A DNA stretch of 64,000 nt from Candidatus Peribacteria bacterium (lineage in GTDB: Bacteria; Patescibacteriota; Gracilibacteria; Absconditabacterales; Absconditicoccaceae). This document shows positions 44,801 through 57,889 of this stretch, one piece after another. The notes under the pieces were generated by a model. The model searched no databases, had not been told where the DNA came from, and worked only from the letters and a program-made list of their open reading frames with translations. A program made the position numbers and the translations under genes. Numbering within the stretch: position 1 is the stretch's first letter; every line of letters starts with the position of its first letter. The stretch covers positions 35,770-99,769 of the forward strand of contig JAISMG010000037.1 in NCBI GenBank assembly GCA_031276875.1, written 5' to 3'.

Positions 44801-47800
44801 ATCCAATACCCTGTTTTACGATACAGTAAATACGTCAGATTTTTTCTGCTAGTTTTAAGGTAGCTTCAAATTCGTGAGGGATTTGTGGTAATTGAGGAGC
44901 AGGGGGAAGGACAGGAAGTTCTAGTTTGATATTGGGAATAAATGATGGTAATTCTGGTAAATGGGGAGGTGCTGGAAGTTCAGGAATTTCTGGAGCAGAA
45001 GGAAGGCTAATATTTGGTAAGGTGAAATTAATATCTATTATAGGAGGAGTAGGGAGATTGGGGATAGTTGGTAAATCAACTTTGATAGGCTGAAAATTAA
45101 ACGTAGGTAAAAGGATATTCATATTGAGATTAAGCTCTGAAAAATCTATGATAATATCAGGAATTTTGATATTAGGAATTTGAATAATCGGAAGTTTTAT
45201 GCCTTGACAGAGGAGAGAAAGGGTACAAGAATGCTGATCATAAGTATCATTAGTACAAGTAGCACATTTATTTCCCCAATTCACCGAAAAATCTATGAGG
45301 ACTTGGTAGGTTTTAATAACATCCATAATGAGAATAATCGCATCTACATAGGATGAAAATCTATTGGCATTAGTCGTCATCCAATAAGAAATATATCCAA
45401 AGAAGTTTCTCATAATCGCTGAGATTTCTGCTACGTATCTATCAATGGCATGTACTCGTTCATAGAGTTCAAAAGGAAGATTTCTATATTCTTGGAGTAT
45501 GAGAATATTTTCATTAATTCTATCCAAAATATTTTCATAATCATTACTTAAATCTACCATTTCTTTCACTTTTTGTTCCACGGTTTCTTCACAGGTAATC
45601 ATATCACAGTAGTGTTGTTTACAAGCTTCTTTATCTTTATTTTCACCATCGCACTGATTATTATTACATCGTGTTTTATATTCATTTCTTTTCTCGCTTT
45701 TTGCTTTTTGTCCTTCTTCCTCTCTTCGAGGAGGATTTTTTTCTCCTTTTCCGATAGCATTAAAACATATTCCTATCAAACTTTCTGTTCGTTCTGTTCG
45801 TTCTTTTATGATTTCTCCGTTAGTGTCAGCTCGTTGCCTAAGATAGATTTCATAAGAATTGATATCTTCTCGGTAAATCATCGGAATTTTTACGGTCATA
45901 TTTTTGGTTTGGATATTGATGAGTTTATTTTGATTAAAAAGTTTCGTTAGCTTTTCAAAAGGATTTGCGAGGTTATCGTTCACTTTTTCTACTTGGGCAG
46001 AAAGATTACGATAAGAAGTATCTGCTAAAATTTCTTTCATACTAGGTTTATCATCAGCAACAGCATTCTTGATTTTACCAACAATCTCTCCTATTTTTTT
46101 TATTTCAGCTCAAAAATCTTTGAGGTCAGGTCGTTTGAGAGAGATGTGCATTTTGGTAAGATTATTTGCAAGATATCTAATTTGAGGGTCAAGTCGGTTA
46201 TCAATCAGAATTTTTCTTAGTCCTTGTTGCAGTCAGGATTTTATTCTATTTTTGGCGGCAGTTCCTCATTGTATTTTTACACCATTGATGGTGATAGTGT
46301 TTTCGATAGAGTTAATACTAGGTTCTCTGTTCAAGTTGATAATTCCTCCGAGACTACTAGGAATATAAGCACCGTAAGCGTCGTTTTGATTTGCGGTGAG
46401 ACAGTTTAGGCCTTGACAGTTATTTAGATTTATGGTGCTATTTACAGCTTGAAAAGCAGACCTGCTATATCATTGTTGACTACTTGCTGCTCCTTGTGCA
46501 GTGGTATTACAAGCATTTGCATTGCTCAGATTATTGATGAGTGTTGGGTCATAGGTTTCTGCTGGATTATCGCTATTACCTTTATTTCCACAAGGGAGTT
46601 TGATGGCTGTGACGATACAGTTTCCTCAGAGTTCTCTAAAAGGACTAGGGAGAGCTTTCCCTATACTATAGGGTCAGAAGCACATTGCAATTCCGAGCTG
46701 AAGAGTGAGAGTAGGTGCTACATAAATTCTAAATTGAGAAGAGCTTCCTCCAAAAATTCCTCCTGCTCCTTGAAAGTTAATTGGTCGAAAAGGAGGGATA
46801 GGAACTCCCATAACGTTTAAAGGACCTAGTGTTGGGAAGGAAAAAACAGGCAGTCCTTTATCCAACGGAGTGAGAGGAAGTTTAATACATCACAAAATAT
46901 GATACGCTCCGGGAGCGAGGAAGGCTTGATTGAAAGGGACGGGTAATCCTTTACACGTATTGCTTCCCCCAAAGGTAAAGCCATTACAAAGTCCTGCGGC
47001 AACTTTTTCTAATTCTTGTTGTACTTTTCCAAGTTCTTCATCGAAAATATTTATGTCCAAATTAATTCCCCCTTGAAATCCTTCAGAAATGAGGTCTTTG
47101 AGATTGATAGTGTCAGAAAGTCAAGGGACATTAGGTATCATACTTCCGGAAATAGTGGTCAATGCTTGTTTCTGTTGCTCAGCATTTTCATTTGATGTTG
47201 CATCTGTGGCATTTGTGTGTTCATCAATAATTTCTTGAAAATTTATTCCTTTGATTGTATAGGTTCTCTTTTTACTGGTTCCTTCGTTGATAAAGGTTTG
47301 CAAATATCTCACACATCCATCTATCGGTTGTGATTTAATGTCCAAAAGCCCATCTGCACGAATACTTTGGTATCCTGTTCCATATGCACTACCGTTAATG
47401 TCTTCTAAACTAATCGTTTGACTAGGAATATCATCTTGATAGATGAGTTGATAAGTATAGGTAAAAGGTCTTCCATTAACTGAGAGATTGATATTTTCAA
47501 TAAGATACGAGAAATTACTGTCTTGAGGGTGAATAAGGTAAGTAGGATTATGTTTGATACTCAAGGAGTCGATAATATTATTTTCATCTACTTTAATTTC
47601 TCGAGGTCATTGAATGATGTCTCCAAATGCTCCTTGTTGAAGGGGTTGGTTAGCGGTAATATAGACAGTCACTTTTACAATATCACCTTTTTCCAAAATG
47701 CCACCGTTGAGGTCTTCATAAATTTTATGTACTTTTACTTTATCAGTTCCTGTAAGGTAGCTTATAGGAATAAAAATTCCCGTGGTTGTTTTGGTGGTAT

Positions 47801-50800
47801 GTAAGGGATACGGAGTGGTAATTTCTTGGTATTTCATTGCATATTCTAGTCCTGCATTAGCCATTGCATCAGTATCAAAATTTTTAGCTCAAAGCATTTC
47901 AGAAAGCTGATTAATATCAGTATCTTCAGGGTTATTATTGAGGTCTTCTATCATTTGATTGATAGCATCTTCAGAAAGATTAGACATATCAACTCCTACA
48001 TTCTCAGGGTCATCAATGTTCATATCTTCCATATTTGGCATCTCAGCTTCAATGTTTTTCCAATGCACCATACTATTGTCGATGATTTTTGAACTTTCAT
48101 CGATTTTTATTCCAAATCTCGTGATAATAGTAGTATCAGCTTTTTGTCTCTCATATCGTTGTGGGTCACATTGCACGTTATTTGTGCTGAGATAGGTAGG
48201 TCGTGCATTACGTTCTCCTCCATAAAAGATTTTTACAAACCCTTTATGGTCATTGGTGAGAATGTCTATAGCTCCGTCTTTATCCATATCTTCCAAAAAA
48301 GTCTGATGTACCGATGAAAGCAGATGAGGCGTGGTGCTGATTTCTCCGGGATTGACATTCGTATTGAGACAGACGGGATAGCCATCTACATCAAATTTAC
48401 CATCCTTGTTTAGATAAACTCTGAGTTGGTTAGTTGTCGTACGAATGATAATATCTTCATAGTGATTATTATCAATATCTCCCACAAACACTTCATCAAT
48501 TCCCACCGCAATCAAGAGCAAATTTTCCAAAGATTGAAAATTCTGTCCAACTCCGTGTCCATAATTTTTGGCAAGTTTCACCGTTCCATCAGTGTACACG
48601 ATGAGTAAATCTTTCAGTTTGTCATTATTAAAGTCGATAGGTTTGACGGTGAAAATGGTTTTGGTGGGGTCATTGAAACTTTCTACTCCTAGTCCGCCAT
48701 CATAATTGGTGTCATAGACATTAGGATTAGTATCGTAATTTCTCAAGAGCGGGTCTCCGAGATTTATCAAGAGTTCAGAACCGTATTTTCTAGTAGCATC
48801 TCCTACATTTTCTCCCTGTGCAAAGAGCGTCATATTTTTGAAATCCCCTCTAAATCCAATAGCGTTATCAGTCACATAACTATCTTGAATAGACAAATAT
48901 CCCCCTTCCAACGCAAAGCTTGTCGTAGTATCAAAAATTCCTATGGTACCTGTATTATTGGAAGAACCATTAGAAAACGTAGGCTGAACGAGATATTTTG
49001 TGTTGGTTGTGGTGAAATTATTTGCTGATATTTGATAGTTGGGGAGGTGAAGAAATAAGGTTCCGGAGATGGTGTTTCCATTTCTTACTTCCCGAGCTTG
49101 ATATCCTTCTATAACATAGTCGGTAAGATAAGCAGTGATGTTCGTACTTCCATTTCGTTGGAAGTCAGCTTCTTCTGTCTCTTCTGATGAGAGAAAAAAT
49201 GCTGTATTTTTAGTGAGCTGTTTCGCTCCGCTTAATGTGGTTTCGAGCGTGTCAAGGTCAAGTAGTGTTCGTTCCAAACTATTAAGTCTTCCTTGTGCAG
49301 TAGCAATGTTTTCAATCTGGAGCTGGAAACCTGTCGTTCATAGCGTAAGCTGAGTAGTGCCTCCTCCATACGTCTTAATCACAAAATTGGGAGCAATTCC
49401 CCGTAGCATTGCGTTGATTTTGGAAGGTTGGACCAGTTGTGTAGTGGTAGTGATGAGTTTATTTGACTGTTTCATCAGATGTTCAATGTATTTATTATGT
49501 TGTGAGAAGTATCATCGTTGATTTCCTCGGTCACTTCCAAAGTAATTGAGGTACATAATATTTAGTCCGCTGGTACTCGGAAAGAGCGGTTCTTGAAAGG
49601 TTATTTCTGCAATGCCCGGAACGACATTCGTGTTATTTTTTGCATTGGCAATGAGATAGCCCATTCCTCCTACTTTTCCAGAGAGCGTAAATGCACGTTG
49701 CCCTTGTCCGGCAGGTACCGTAAGCGTATTATTCAGCGGAAAGCTGGTAGCGAGTCCAGAATTGTAAGTGAAGATAATATCTGTCTCATTCAAGATACGA
49801 TTGCCTCGAATGTCCGTGAGAAAAATAGTTCCCTTTACGGTTTCACCAATTTTTGCTTGCGTGGCAGAAAGTTCTATGTCAATATTGTGAAGCGGAGCAG
49901 GCTTGATAGTGATGGGAATTAGAAGCGGTTCCAATCACGGAATTTCTACTTTAAGCGTGTCGTTACCAGCTTTTTTATTGGAATAAAAATAGAAAGAAAG
50001 CTGACCGGTGGTGAGTGTAAATAGTCCTTGTTGTTTGAAAATAAGTTGATTGCTTTTGGGAGTAGTAGCAGTAATGACTTTGGTTCCTGTGGTTCCTATG
50101 GTGATAAGCTTGTTGGCAGAACTTACGCGAATGTCACTATCAACTGCTACGGGTTGATTGGTAGCACTGTTTAGTATTTTCAAATTGACAGTTTGTAATT
50201 GAGAACTTCTGAGATTAAACTGTTTGAGATTATTAGTTCCTGTAGTATACAAGTCGTCTTTTTCTGGTAAGGTAAATGTGAGACCACTAGAGGATACAGC
50301 TTTTGCATTGATGGTGAGATGAGGTTTTGCGTTGATGATAGGTTGAATAAGTTGACCAGTTGCACTTGTCGTATCATTAGTATCAGCAGGAGTGATGATA
50401 ATAGTAGCGTTTCCATTTTGAGCATTTCCTTCTAACGGAGCTGCTTGATAGTAGAAGTTCAGATTTTTGAAACTATTGGTAGTAAACGAGGTTTTGTAGC
50501 CTCCTTCGTGGAGAAATTTCCCTGAAGAAACACTCACGAGGTAGGATACAGGCGTTCGAGTCACAGGATTTTGATAAGCGTCTTGGGCAGTAATACGAAT
50601 AGGGGTCAACATTCCTACAATGCTTGTCTTGGGAGCTTGTATGTTGAATTGAGCGAGTGCTCCCTCTTGAACGGTAATTCTTTGAGTTTTGCTTACGCAA
50701 TTTGCACTATTGGGAATACACATTTTGATAATGAGTAAACTGATTCCTGCTTTGTGATTGCTAGGAGTGAGTGTGAGAGTTTGAGGGGTGGTATTGGGAT

Positions 50801-53800
50801 TGAAAGATTTTGTTCGTTCTCATTTGCAGAGGTCAGTATTATCAATTTTAAGGCAACTTTGACTTCCTGTTAAGATGATGTTGATGTCTACGAGTCCTAC
50901 ATTTTCTATGGAAGAAATGCTGAGTTGGGCAGTTGGATTTTTCTCATTGATGGTAGTGGTATTGAGGTAAGTTTTTATTTTACTATAAAAAGTAGAGAGA
51001 CGTTTGCTCGCGTCTGCTTGTATGGCGGTAGTGTTGGTACTTTCTATGCTGTTTTCTTTATTATAAAGAAGCGTTTCAGGAGTATCATCGGTAGAAATGA
51101 GGTCTTTTCGCTCTTGTCCAAAGTCTTCCATTGATTCTGCTCGTGGTTCTAGGGTATTTTCTTTTTCTTTGGTGAAATATTCACCAAAGCTTCCGTCTGC
51201 TAAGCTAGGTCAGAGACTTGCACTAAAATCAAGCGTAAGTTTTCCAGGAGTCGCGAGGGTTTGTTTTAGTCGACATCCAAATGCTGTAAATCGTGGTCGA
51301 CGATCTGGTCATTCAAAGTCAAAAAGTAACACACTTCCATCAGTAGGAATTCAGCATTCATCTGCTAATTCTTGAACACTAGAAAGCAGACTATCATCGG
51401 AAGAAGTAGTGGAAGGTTTAGTGGCAACTGCTGTAGCTTTCTTTGCTTTTGCCTCTGCAAGCTCTGTAGGGAAAATAGGAGCAGCAATGATACGGTCTTT
51501 TTCATCAGAATTGATGTAGGCCACTTCGTATCCTTTGGGTTTGTAAGTAGGGAGTACGAGGGGGCTTTTGTTGTTTCCTTCTGTAAGGTATTCTTTGAGG
51601 GTGTATTGTACTTTATTACTAATGTCAAAGGAGCTTCTCGTATTGATAATATCTTTTTCAATGAGGTTATCGCTTTGTTTTTCGGTATTGGTGAGATTTT
51701 GGTAGTAAAGCATTTCTGTGATGGTGTCGAGTTGTCCAGTTCCTCCTAATGCAGTGAGAAGGTCATCGTAGGTGAAGAGATTGTAAGGACGAACACTAGT
51801 ATCTATATCAGGAGTAGCTCATTTGAAGTTAAGACTTTTTAATTTGTTGTAGGCTGCATTCATTGATTGTTTAGCGTTTTGTGCCCCAGTGAGGAATATG
51901 TTATATTCGTTGACTTTATTTTTGAGATAACTTTCTAAAGCTGATTTGATTTCAGGGATAGTTTTTAGGATTTGGTGTCCATTGGAGTCAGCTTTGTAGA
52001 TTTCTACTTTGTAAAGGTTAGGGTAGATAAATTTGACTTCTTGAGCGTTAATTCCTTGAAAAGTGACGTATCTTGGGGAGTCGATAGGACGGTCAGGAGT
52101 AAGCATATTGAGTCAAGGGATATCTAATTGTTCATCTATATTTTTTCCAGTAAAAAGTTCTTGAATTTTTGAACTAATATCTTGAGTTAAGCTTGTATTA
52201 GTAAAATCATTTGCTGTGAGTTTTCCAAATTTTATATTTGTATCACTACAGGTATTTTCATCACTGCAGTTTATATCTATATCTTTAATATGAAAGAAAC
52301 TACGCATATCATTAGGTATTTTGTTTTTTATAGCTGTACTTATTTGATCATCATCTCAATTAAAATCAATACCATCTGTATTAATAATGATATTATTATT
52401 GTTGGATGTTCCTATGAGTGATAAAATTTCACTAAGGTCATCACTACATTTATTTTGACACATTGTGATTATGCGTGTTTGGAAATTTGTAAGAAGAGTA
52501 TTGATATTTTGATATTGGGTTTTATAAGTTTGAATAAGATTGTTAGTATACATATTTTGGAGATTTTTTAGTTCTGTATTGATGGTAGATATTCGTCCAC
52601 TAGCGAATTCAATTTGCTGCTTTTTTATATACAAAGTTTCGTACTCTACATCTTCAATATTTTTTAAGGTATTTAATAACGAATTCACTTGTACTGTTTG
52701 TAGAAGATTGTATAAGTCTTCTAGAGATTGGGAAGTATTTCAATTTGAAAATTTGTTATCTCTTAAAATCTTTTTAATATTATCAATATAGGTACTGATA
52801 TTTCATTGGTGAGTAGTGATAGTAGTTAAGTTTCTCTCTTCCTCTTCTTTTGCTAATTCTGTAGCAATAATGAATAAAGAAGTCTCAATATTAGAAAGTT
52901 CTGTGTTGATAGTTGAAAGATTTGTGACAATTGTTGTTCCTATATTTTTGATTTCATCTAAAGTTCCGCCAGTATTAAATCGAGTTCATAATAAAGAGTT
53001 TATGTCATTGATAATTCTTTGATAATAATTAGTCAGATAAGAACCCGTTCAAAATTTTGTGGTTTTAATTCCATTGAGTTGATTAGACAGGGTACTAATA
53101 TTTTTAACGATAGAAGAAATAACTTTAAAAGTATGGCTTTCTTTTCGTTTTCCCATTCTATTAGTTTCTCGATACAAATCGAAGGTAGGAGAATTTGGCT
53201 TTATTTTCCACGTATCATGATAATCATTATTATCCTTTCCATTATTATAAATAGTGAAAAAGTCTAATTCGTTAAACGTAAGATGTTCATCAGGTAGTCT
53301 TTTATTGATAGTTGTAAACTTTCCTGCAAGGTCTCCATCAGTAGTATCAGTAGGGTTGATTGCTTTTCTAGCAATTTGTAAAGCAGTAGGAGATGCATAT
53401 TCTGAAGCTGCTACATAGCTATTTGCTTTAAACTGTGGAGTAGTAAGAGCTTTACTTCCTCCAATATCAAAAATATCATTAAGAGCATTTTTTCCATTGA
53501 AGTTTTCGAGGATATATATTCATTCATTTATTTTTTCAAAATCTAAATTAATAGGAGAGCCACCTCATCGTCGTCTTTGAGTAAATTCTGGTATTGTTTC
53601 ACAGTCTCCATCATTAGTTGTATTAGTATCTTCTGGATGACACGATCAGATAGGTTCGCTAATAACTTTGGTACATACCATTTTCCACCAACTAAATGGT
53701 CGTCGAGAGGCACACTTTAGTGTTCGTCAAGCATACGTTTTATTTTTTTCGTAGTGATTGTATTCATCTTGAGTATTCAAAATATTATATCCTCTGTTTG

Positions 53801-55334
53801 CTTCTACTTGGGTTGAAAAAATATCATAAGATGCTCCTAGAGATTTTAATGAAAGGTTTGTTTTATCTTGTGGTGTGATTGCAGGGTTAATGCTTGCTTG
53901 TATTGTATTGGAATTGATACCATCTAGTCAAGTAAGATTTCTATAACTTCCTCTATATATGCTTAATTCTTGTGCATTAGAAATGAGATTAGCACTTTTC
54001 CCAAAATAAAATACTTCATACTTGCTTTCTAAATATTTGTTGGTTTTATTTTTACATATTTTAATTCACAAGACTCTTTTACATCATCCTACTTTTTCTG
54101 CTTGTATAGTTGTATATGATACTGGCAATACAATATCCATATCATACTTTTCACTTTCAATCTTCTCATCTACCGCTCTTTCCAATGCATTATTGAAACT
54201 AATCAATGCCCCCTGCACACTCGTATTCCCCCCATTCACCACATCTTTCAGATTTATTTTATCTGTTGAACTGTCAGCTCTGGTGATCAGTTGGGCTCCA
54301 TCATCATCTGTATATCCCGTCAACCATCTTCCTCCAGCCATCACATTATCCCTCAAGATAACTGCATTCTGCGTCGAATAGACTTTAGGATAATCCAATA
54401 AAAAGCTTTCTTTTATCGTTTTTTCTACTACTTTGGTGGAAAGTCCTTTATCAGTGCTACTTCCTGCATTACTCACCATTGCTGCAATATCAATAGCATT
54501 TCCGTTTTCGTCTGTCAGACTACCACCCAATTCTTTCATCGTGGCGGCAAGGTCGGTAGCAATTTCTTCAGCTCCTTCATTTTGTTTTCCTTGAAACATT
54601 TTCAGCATTAAGGGAGTGAACCTTTGATACCCAATATCCTCACTAAAGAGGATTTTATTTTGGTAAAACTGGAGATTGTCTTCCAAAAATCCGTTTCTAT
54701 TGGCAATAAAATCCTCATACCAAATGTCTTTCCCGATAAAGCTTTGAGGATTATTTCTGTAGGTTTTGATTTTGTTGAAAAACTTTTTGTAGTCGGCAAT
54801 CTCTCCGTCATAATCAATCAATCCGTGTCGAATTTCAGCTTGACCTTTACTATTTCCATTAGGGACAAAATACTGGTCATCAGGATTTCGTACGTATTTC
54901 TGTTCTAGAAAGTCTACATACGGATAAATGCTTGGGAACAGGTAGCCTGCTTGATTGATGACCGGAAGCGGGATATTCCCTATCAAAATCACTCCCAATA
55001 GCGTAGAATTGACTCCTGATAACCCATCAAAATACATATTTTCCAGCATATGAGAAATCTGGGGAGCATCAATAGTTTGAAGATTGAGTGGCATTACCAA
55101 GGCTTTACTTTCGGGGATTTCTTGTTGGATGTATTGCGTGGCGTATCGTTGAATATCTTCTGCAAGTGGCGTATAAATGCTATCATCTACAAAAACTGCT
55201 ACCATATTGACGTGAGGGATATTGGTGTTTTGTGCTCGCACTTCAAACAGCTCAGAAAGCTGTTGAATACAGAGTGAAGCAATATAAATCGCGAGGGTAG
55301 TAAAGACAAACGTTTTTTTCCCTTGATTTCGCAT
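41895..55334 (-). CDS. Giant (about 4,479 aa) secreted multidomain surface protein
   Basis: One open frame of 13,440 bp under code 25. Fifteen or more track ORFs on this strand share the same phase, and I checked every gap (including 52,689-54,083) for TAA/TAG and found only TGA. Signal anchor at residues 8-27 ('VFTTLAIYIASLCIQQL'). Residues ~40-160 form an alpha/beta region ('LLGVILIGNIPLPVINQAG'), faintly caspase/gingipain-like. Then long helical and coiled segments, and Ig-like invasin-type strands (~1540-1940: 'MLTPIRITAQDAYQNPVT', 'IGETVKGTIFLTDIRGN'). FG-GAP/VCBS Ca-binding repeats at ~2220-2370 ('DFNNDKLKD', 'DIDNNHYED', 'DMDKDGAID'). A Cys cluster at ~3220-3260, a Pro-rich PxLPxxP stretch at ~3380-3490, coiled coil at ~3510-3850, and C-terminal cadherin-like repeats ending TIKIAPFKK. 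Probable adhesion or prey-contact protein. Confidence 0.88.
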
Positions 55335-55578
55335 CAGTTTTTTTAGAGAGAGTAAAAGAAAAAATCTATTCCTTTTTCAGAGTTCTTTATATCTATTGTT
55401 TTGCTGAGAAAAAAAAAGAAGATATCTGTTTGTGTATGTATTTCGGCTTGTTTTTTTTTAATAATGTGATGTAGATAGTAATCACTACAGCTGGTATCGT
55501 TTTTTTGTACTTTTTTTATTGTCACATTTTGATTTTTTTTTCGTTCTACTAATAGTTTTATTCTCTATTCTTATTGCT

Positions 55579-56322
55579 ATGAAAACTATTGACAGGATTT
55601 TATGAAGTCTTGGACTTATTATCTTGTGTGTTGTTATTGTTTACACTTTTAAACCTAATCCTTCTGTGGAAGGCAACGTTGGTGTGGAAGTCACAGGAAA
55701 AGGCATTGTAAAAGTCCAACCCGACACGCTTACTTTAACGTTTAATGTGCAAGAAAGAGCCGCCACCACCAAAGAAGCTCAAACAAAGATTGATACTATC
55801 AGCGAAAAATTTATGCTTACAACACAAGAATTAGGTGTGGAAAAAAGAAGCATTCAGACTTCTAATTACTCTGTTCATCCTAATTATCACTGGGATAATG
55901 AAACCAATAAACAGACGATTGATGGATATAATGCCAGTCAAACTATCGTCATTACGTTGAATGGAAGCGGATTTGTAGAACTGGGACAACAGGTACTGAG
56001 TGTTGCTCCCAATGTAGGAAATATCAGCATCAATGGAAGTTCCTTTTCTGTGACCGATAAATCCAAAGGAGAACAGGAAGCTAGAACTTTAGCGGTACAG
56101 CACGCATATCTGAAAGCTCAACAGCTTGCCAAAGTTGCAAAAGCAAAACTTGGAAAACCTGTACGTATTTCTGAAACGGTGAGTGTAGGAGGATTTTATC
56201 CTACCTATGCAAATGCCAAAGTAATGAATGATGCTGTAGCAGAAAGAGAAGAGACAGCAACATTAGAAATGGGAGAAAATGAAATTAGTGTAAATGTAAA
56301 TATTACCTATGCTATCAAATAA
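55579..56322 (+). CDS. SIMPL-domain (DUF541) protein, membrane-anchored
   Basis: 247 aa from MKTIDRIL-G-SLGLIILCVV, with a TGA at codon 9 that hides the true start from the ORF track. A single N-terminal helix exports the rest. SIMPL features: 'VGVEVTGKGIVKVQPDTLTL', 'RAATTKEAQTKIDTISEKF', 'IQTSNYSVHPNYHWDNE', 'IDGYNASQTIVITL', 'EQEARTLAVQHAYLKAQQLA', 'RISETVSVGGFYPTYAN', 'NEISVNVNITYAIK'. The family forms oligomeric periplasmic or outer-surface proteins (e.g. BP26) of uncertain function. Divergent from the giant gene with a 244-bp shared upstream region; 95 bp before the histidine kinase. Confidence 0.88.
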
Positions 56323-56417
56323 TAAGGTGTATTGTTTCTAAACCATCCTTAGGTTGCAGAAAACTATTTTGTTGATTTTAAGATAGATTTAAGCTATCTC
56401 CATAGTATACCACTATA

Positions 56418-57809
56418 ATGCAGCTCAAAACTTCTACCAAAATTTCTCTCAAATTTACCTTCTTTACGATGGTAGTGCTTATGGTTTTTTCGCAAATTAT
56501 TTTGGTGTTGTTTTTTGAAACTCGATACACAAAACAGCAAGCAAGACTTTACGTGAATACTACCTACCAGCCACCTTTCCTTCTAGACCTTTTGCATAAT
56601 ACTTTCTGGGACAAAAATGCTCTTTTCAAAAAGAACATCCTAAAAAGAATGAAAACTGATATCAAAAACTTACGCTTGTCCAATGTTCATACGTTTACAC
56701 CTCTTTTTCCTCGTCCTCAGGTAGACGTAATAGCTGAATTCCCTTTAGAAGAATTTACGGAAGCTAATGGATATTATAAAGTCAGTATTTTTTTCTTCTC
56801 TACCAAAGGGTATGTTCAGATTTTTTACAAAGAAGGAGCATTTTTTGTTTATCGTATCCATAATGATAAGGTCACTTATCTGGATGTTACGGAATTTATC
56901 TATGCTCAAATCGAACTTGTGCAATTACTGTCGCTTTGGGGAATTGGGTTTTCTATTTTAGTTTATCTAATTTCTCTGTATTTTGTCAAGTCTTCTTTTA
57001 AAAATTTAAAAAAGCTGACAAGTTTTGCACAGCATTTAGATTTTGATAGACTTTCCGTTCCTTTAAAAATATCAGGACATAAACACGATGAAATTAAAGT
57101 AATTTCCGACGCTCTCAATGCTTCGTTGGAAAGAATTCATACCCAAATTATCGCTCTCCAAGATTTTATTGCCAATGCTTCCCACGAGCTTAAAACCCCG
57201 CTTATGATGATAAACAGTGAAATTGATATTGCCATAAAACAAAAGGAATATCCCCAACATTTACTCACCATTAAGGATAATGTGAAAAGACTTTCAAATA
57301 TTTTGGAAATTTTTACACTTATTACACGTTTAGAAAGCTCCAAACAACTTACTCCCCAGAAAGAAGTCAAACTTTTTCCTCTCATCCAAAATCTCATCAA
57401 AACCTTAAAAACTAAATATCCAAATCGTAGCATTATTCTGCATTTGGATAAGCAATCTAGCGTAGTAGCTCATCCTATGCTTTTGGAAATTGTTATCAAA
57501 AATCTGCTGGAAAATGCTTATAAACATTCTGGGGCAGAAGCAGAAATTACTGTAATAGGTACTGCTCATAGTTTATCTGTAAGTGATACAGGAAAATGAA
57601 TTCCTCCTGCTTATCAGGAAAAGATTTTTGAAAGATTTCGACAACTAGAAAATACAGAACATACTGAATATAGTTTTGGATTGGGATTGTATTTGGTAAA
57701 AAGAATTGTTCAGTTGCACGGACGAACGATTAGCTTGCACAGTGAAGTAGGAAAAGGAACGACGTTTACGATTACCTTTTCTCCCAAATTATTTCCTTGA
57801 AAAGAATAA
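56418..57809 (+). CDS. Sensor histidine kinase (orphan)
   Basis: 463 aa. Two N-terminal membrane helices ('FTFFTMVVLMVFSQIILVLFF' at ~15-35 and 'LWGIGFSILVYLISLYFV' at ~175-192) enclose an outer sensor domain of ~140 residues. The H-box is 'FIANASHELKTPLMMINSE', the N-box 'IVIKNLLENAYKHSGAEAEI', G1 'SVSDTGK-G-IPPAYQEKIF' with TGA encoding the second Gly, then 'ERFRQLENT' and G2 'YSFGLGLYLVKRIVQLHG', 'GKGTTFTITF'. All catalytic boxes are present, so it should be active. No response regulator is encoded nearby in the window. The stop is followed at once by the terminator shared with pflB. Confidence 0.94.
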
Positions 57810-57852
57810 AAAAAGTTTGACCTCCAGTATTGAGAGTATCAAACTTTTTTTT
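57808..57852. terminator. Bidirectional intrinsic terminator
   Basis: AAAAAAAGTTTGA and TCAAACTTTTTTT form a 13-bp stem with an 18-nt loop. It ends in T-tracts on both strands and lies between convergent genes for the histidine kinase and PFL. Confidence 0.85.
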
Positions 57853-57889
57853 ACTTTCTTCCATTCATTACACTTTCGTAATGGTATTT

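Noticed and set aside
55020-55334. Calling the N-terminal module of the giant protein a gingipain/caspase-type peptidase.
   Set aside because: Only a loose resemblance ('GVILIGNIPLP'); no convincing catalytic His/Cys pair was seen, so it is mentioned but not annotated as a peptidase.
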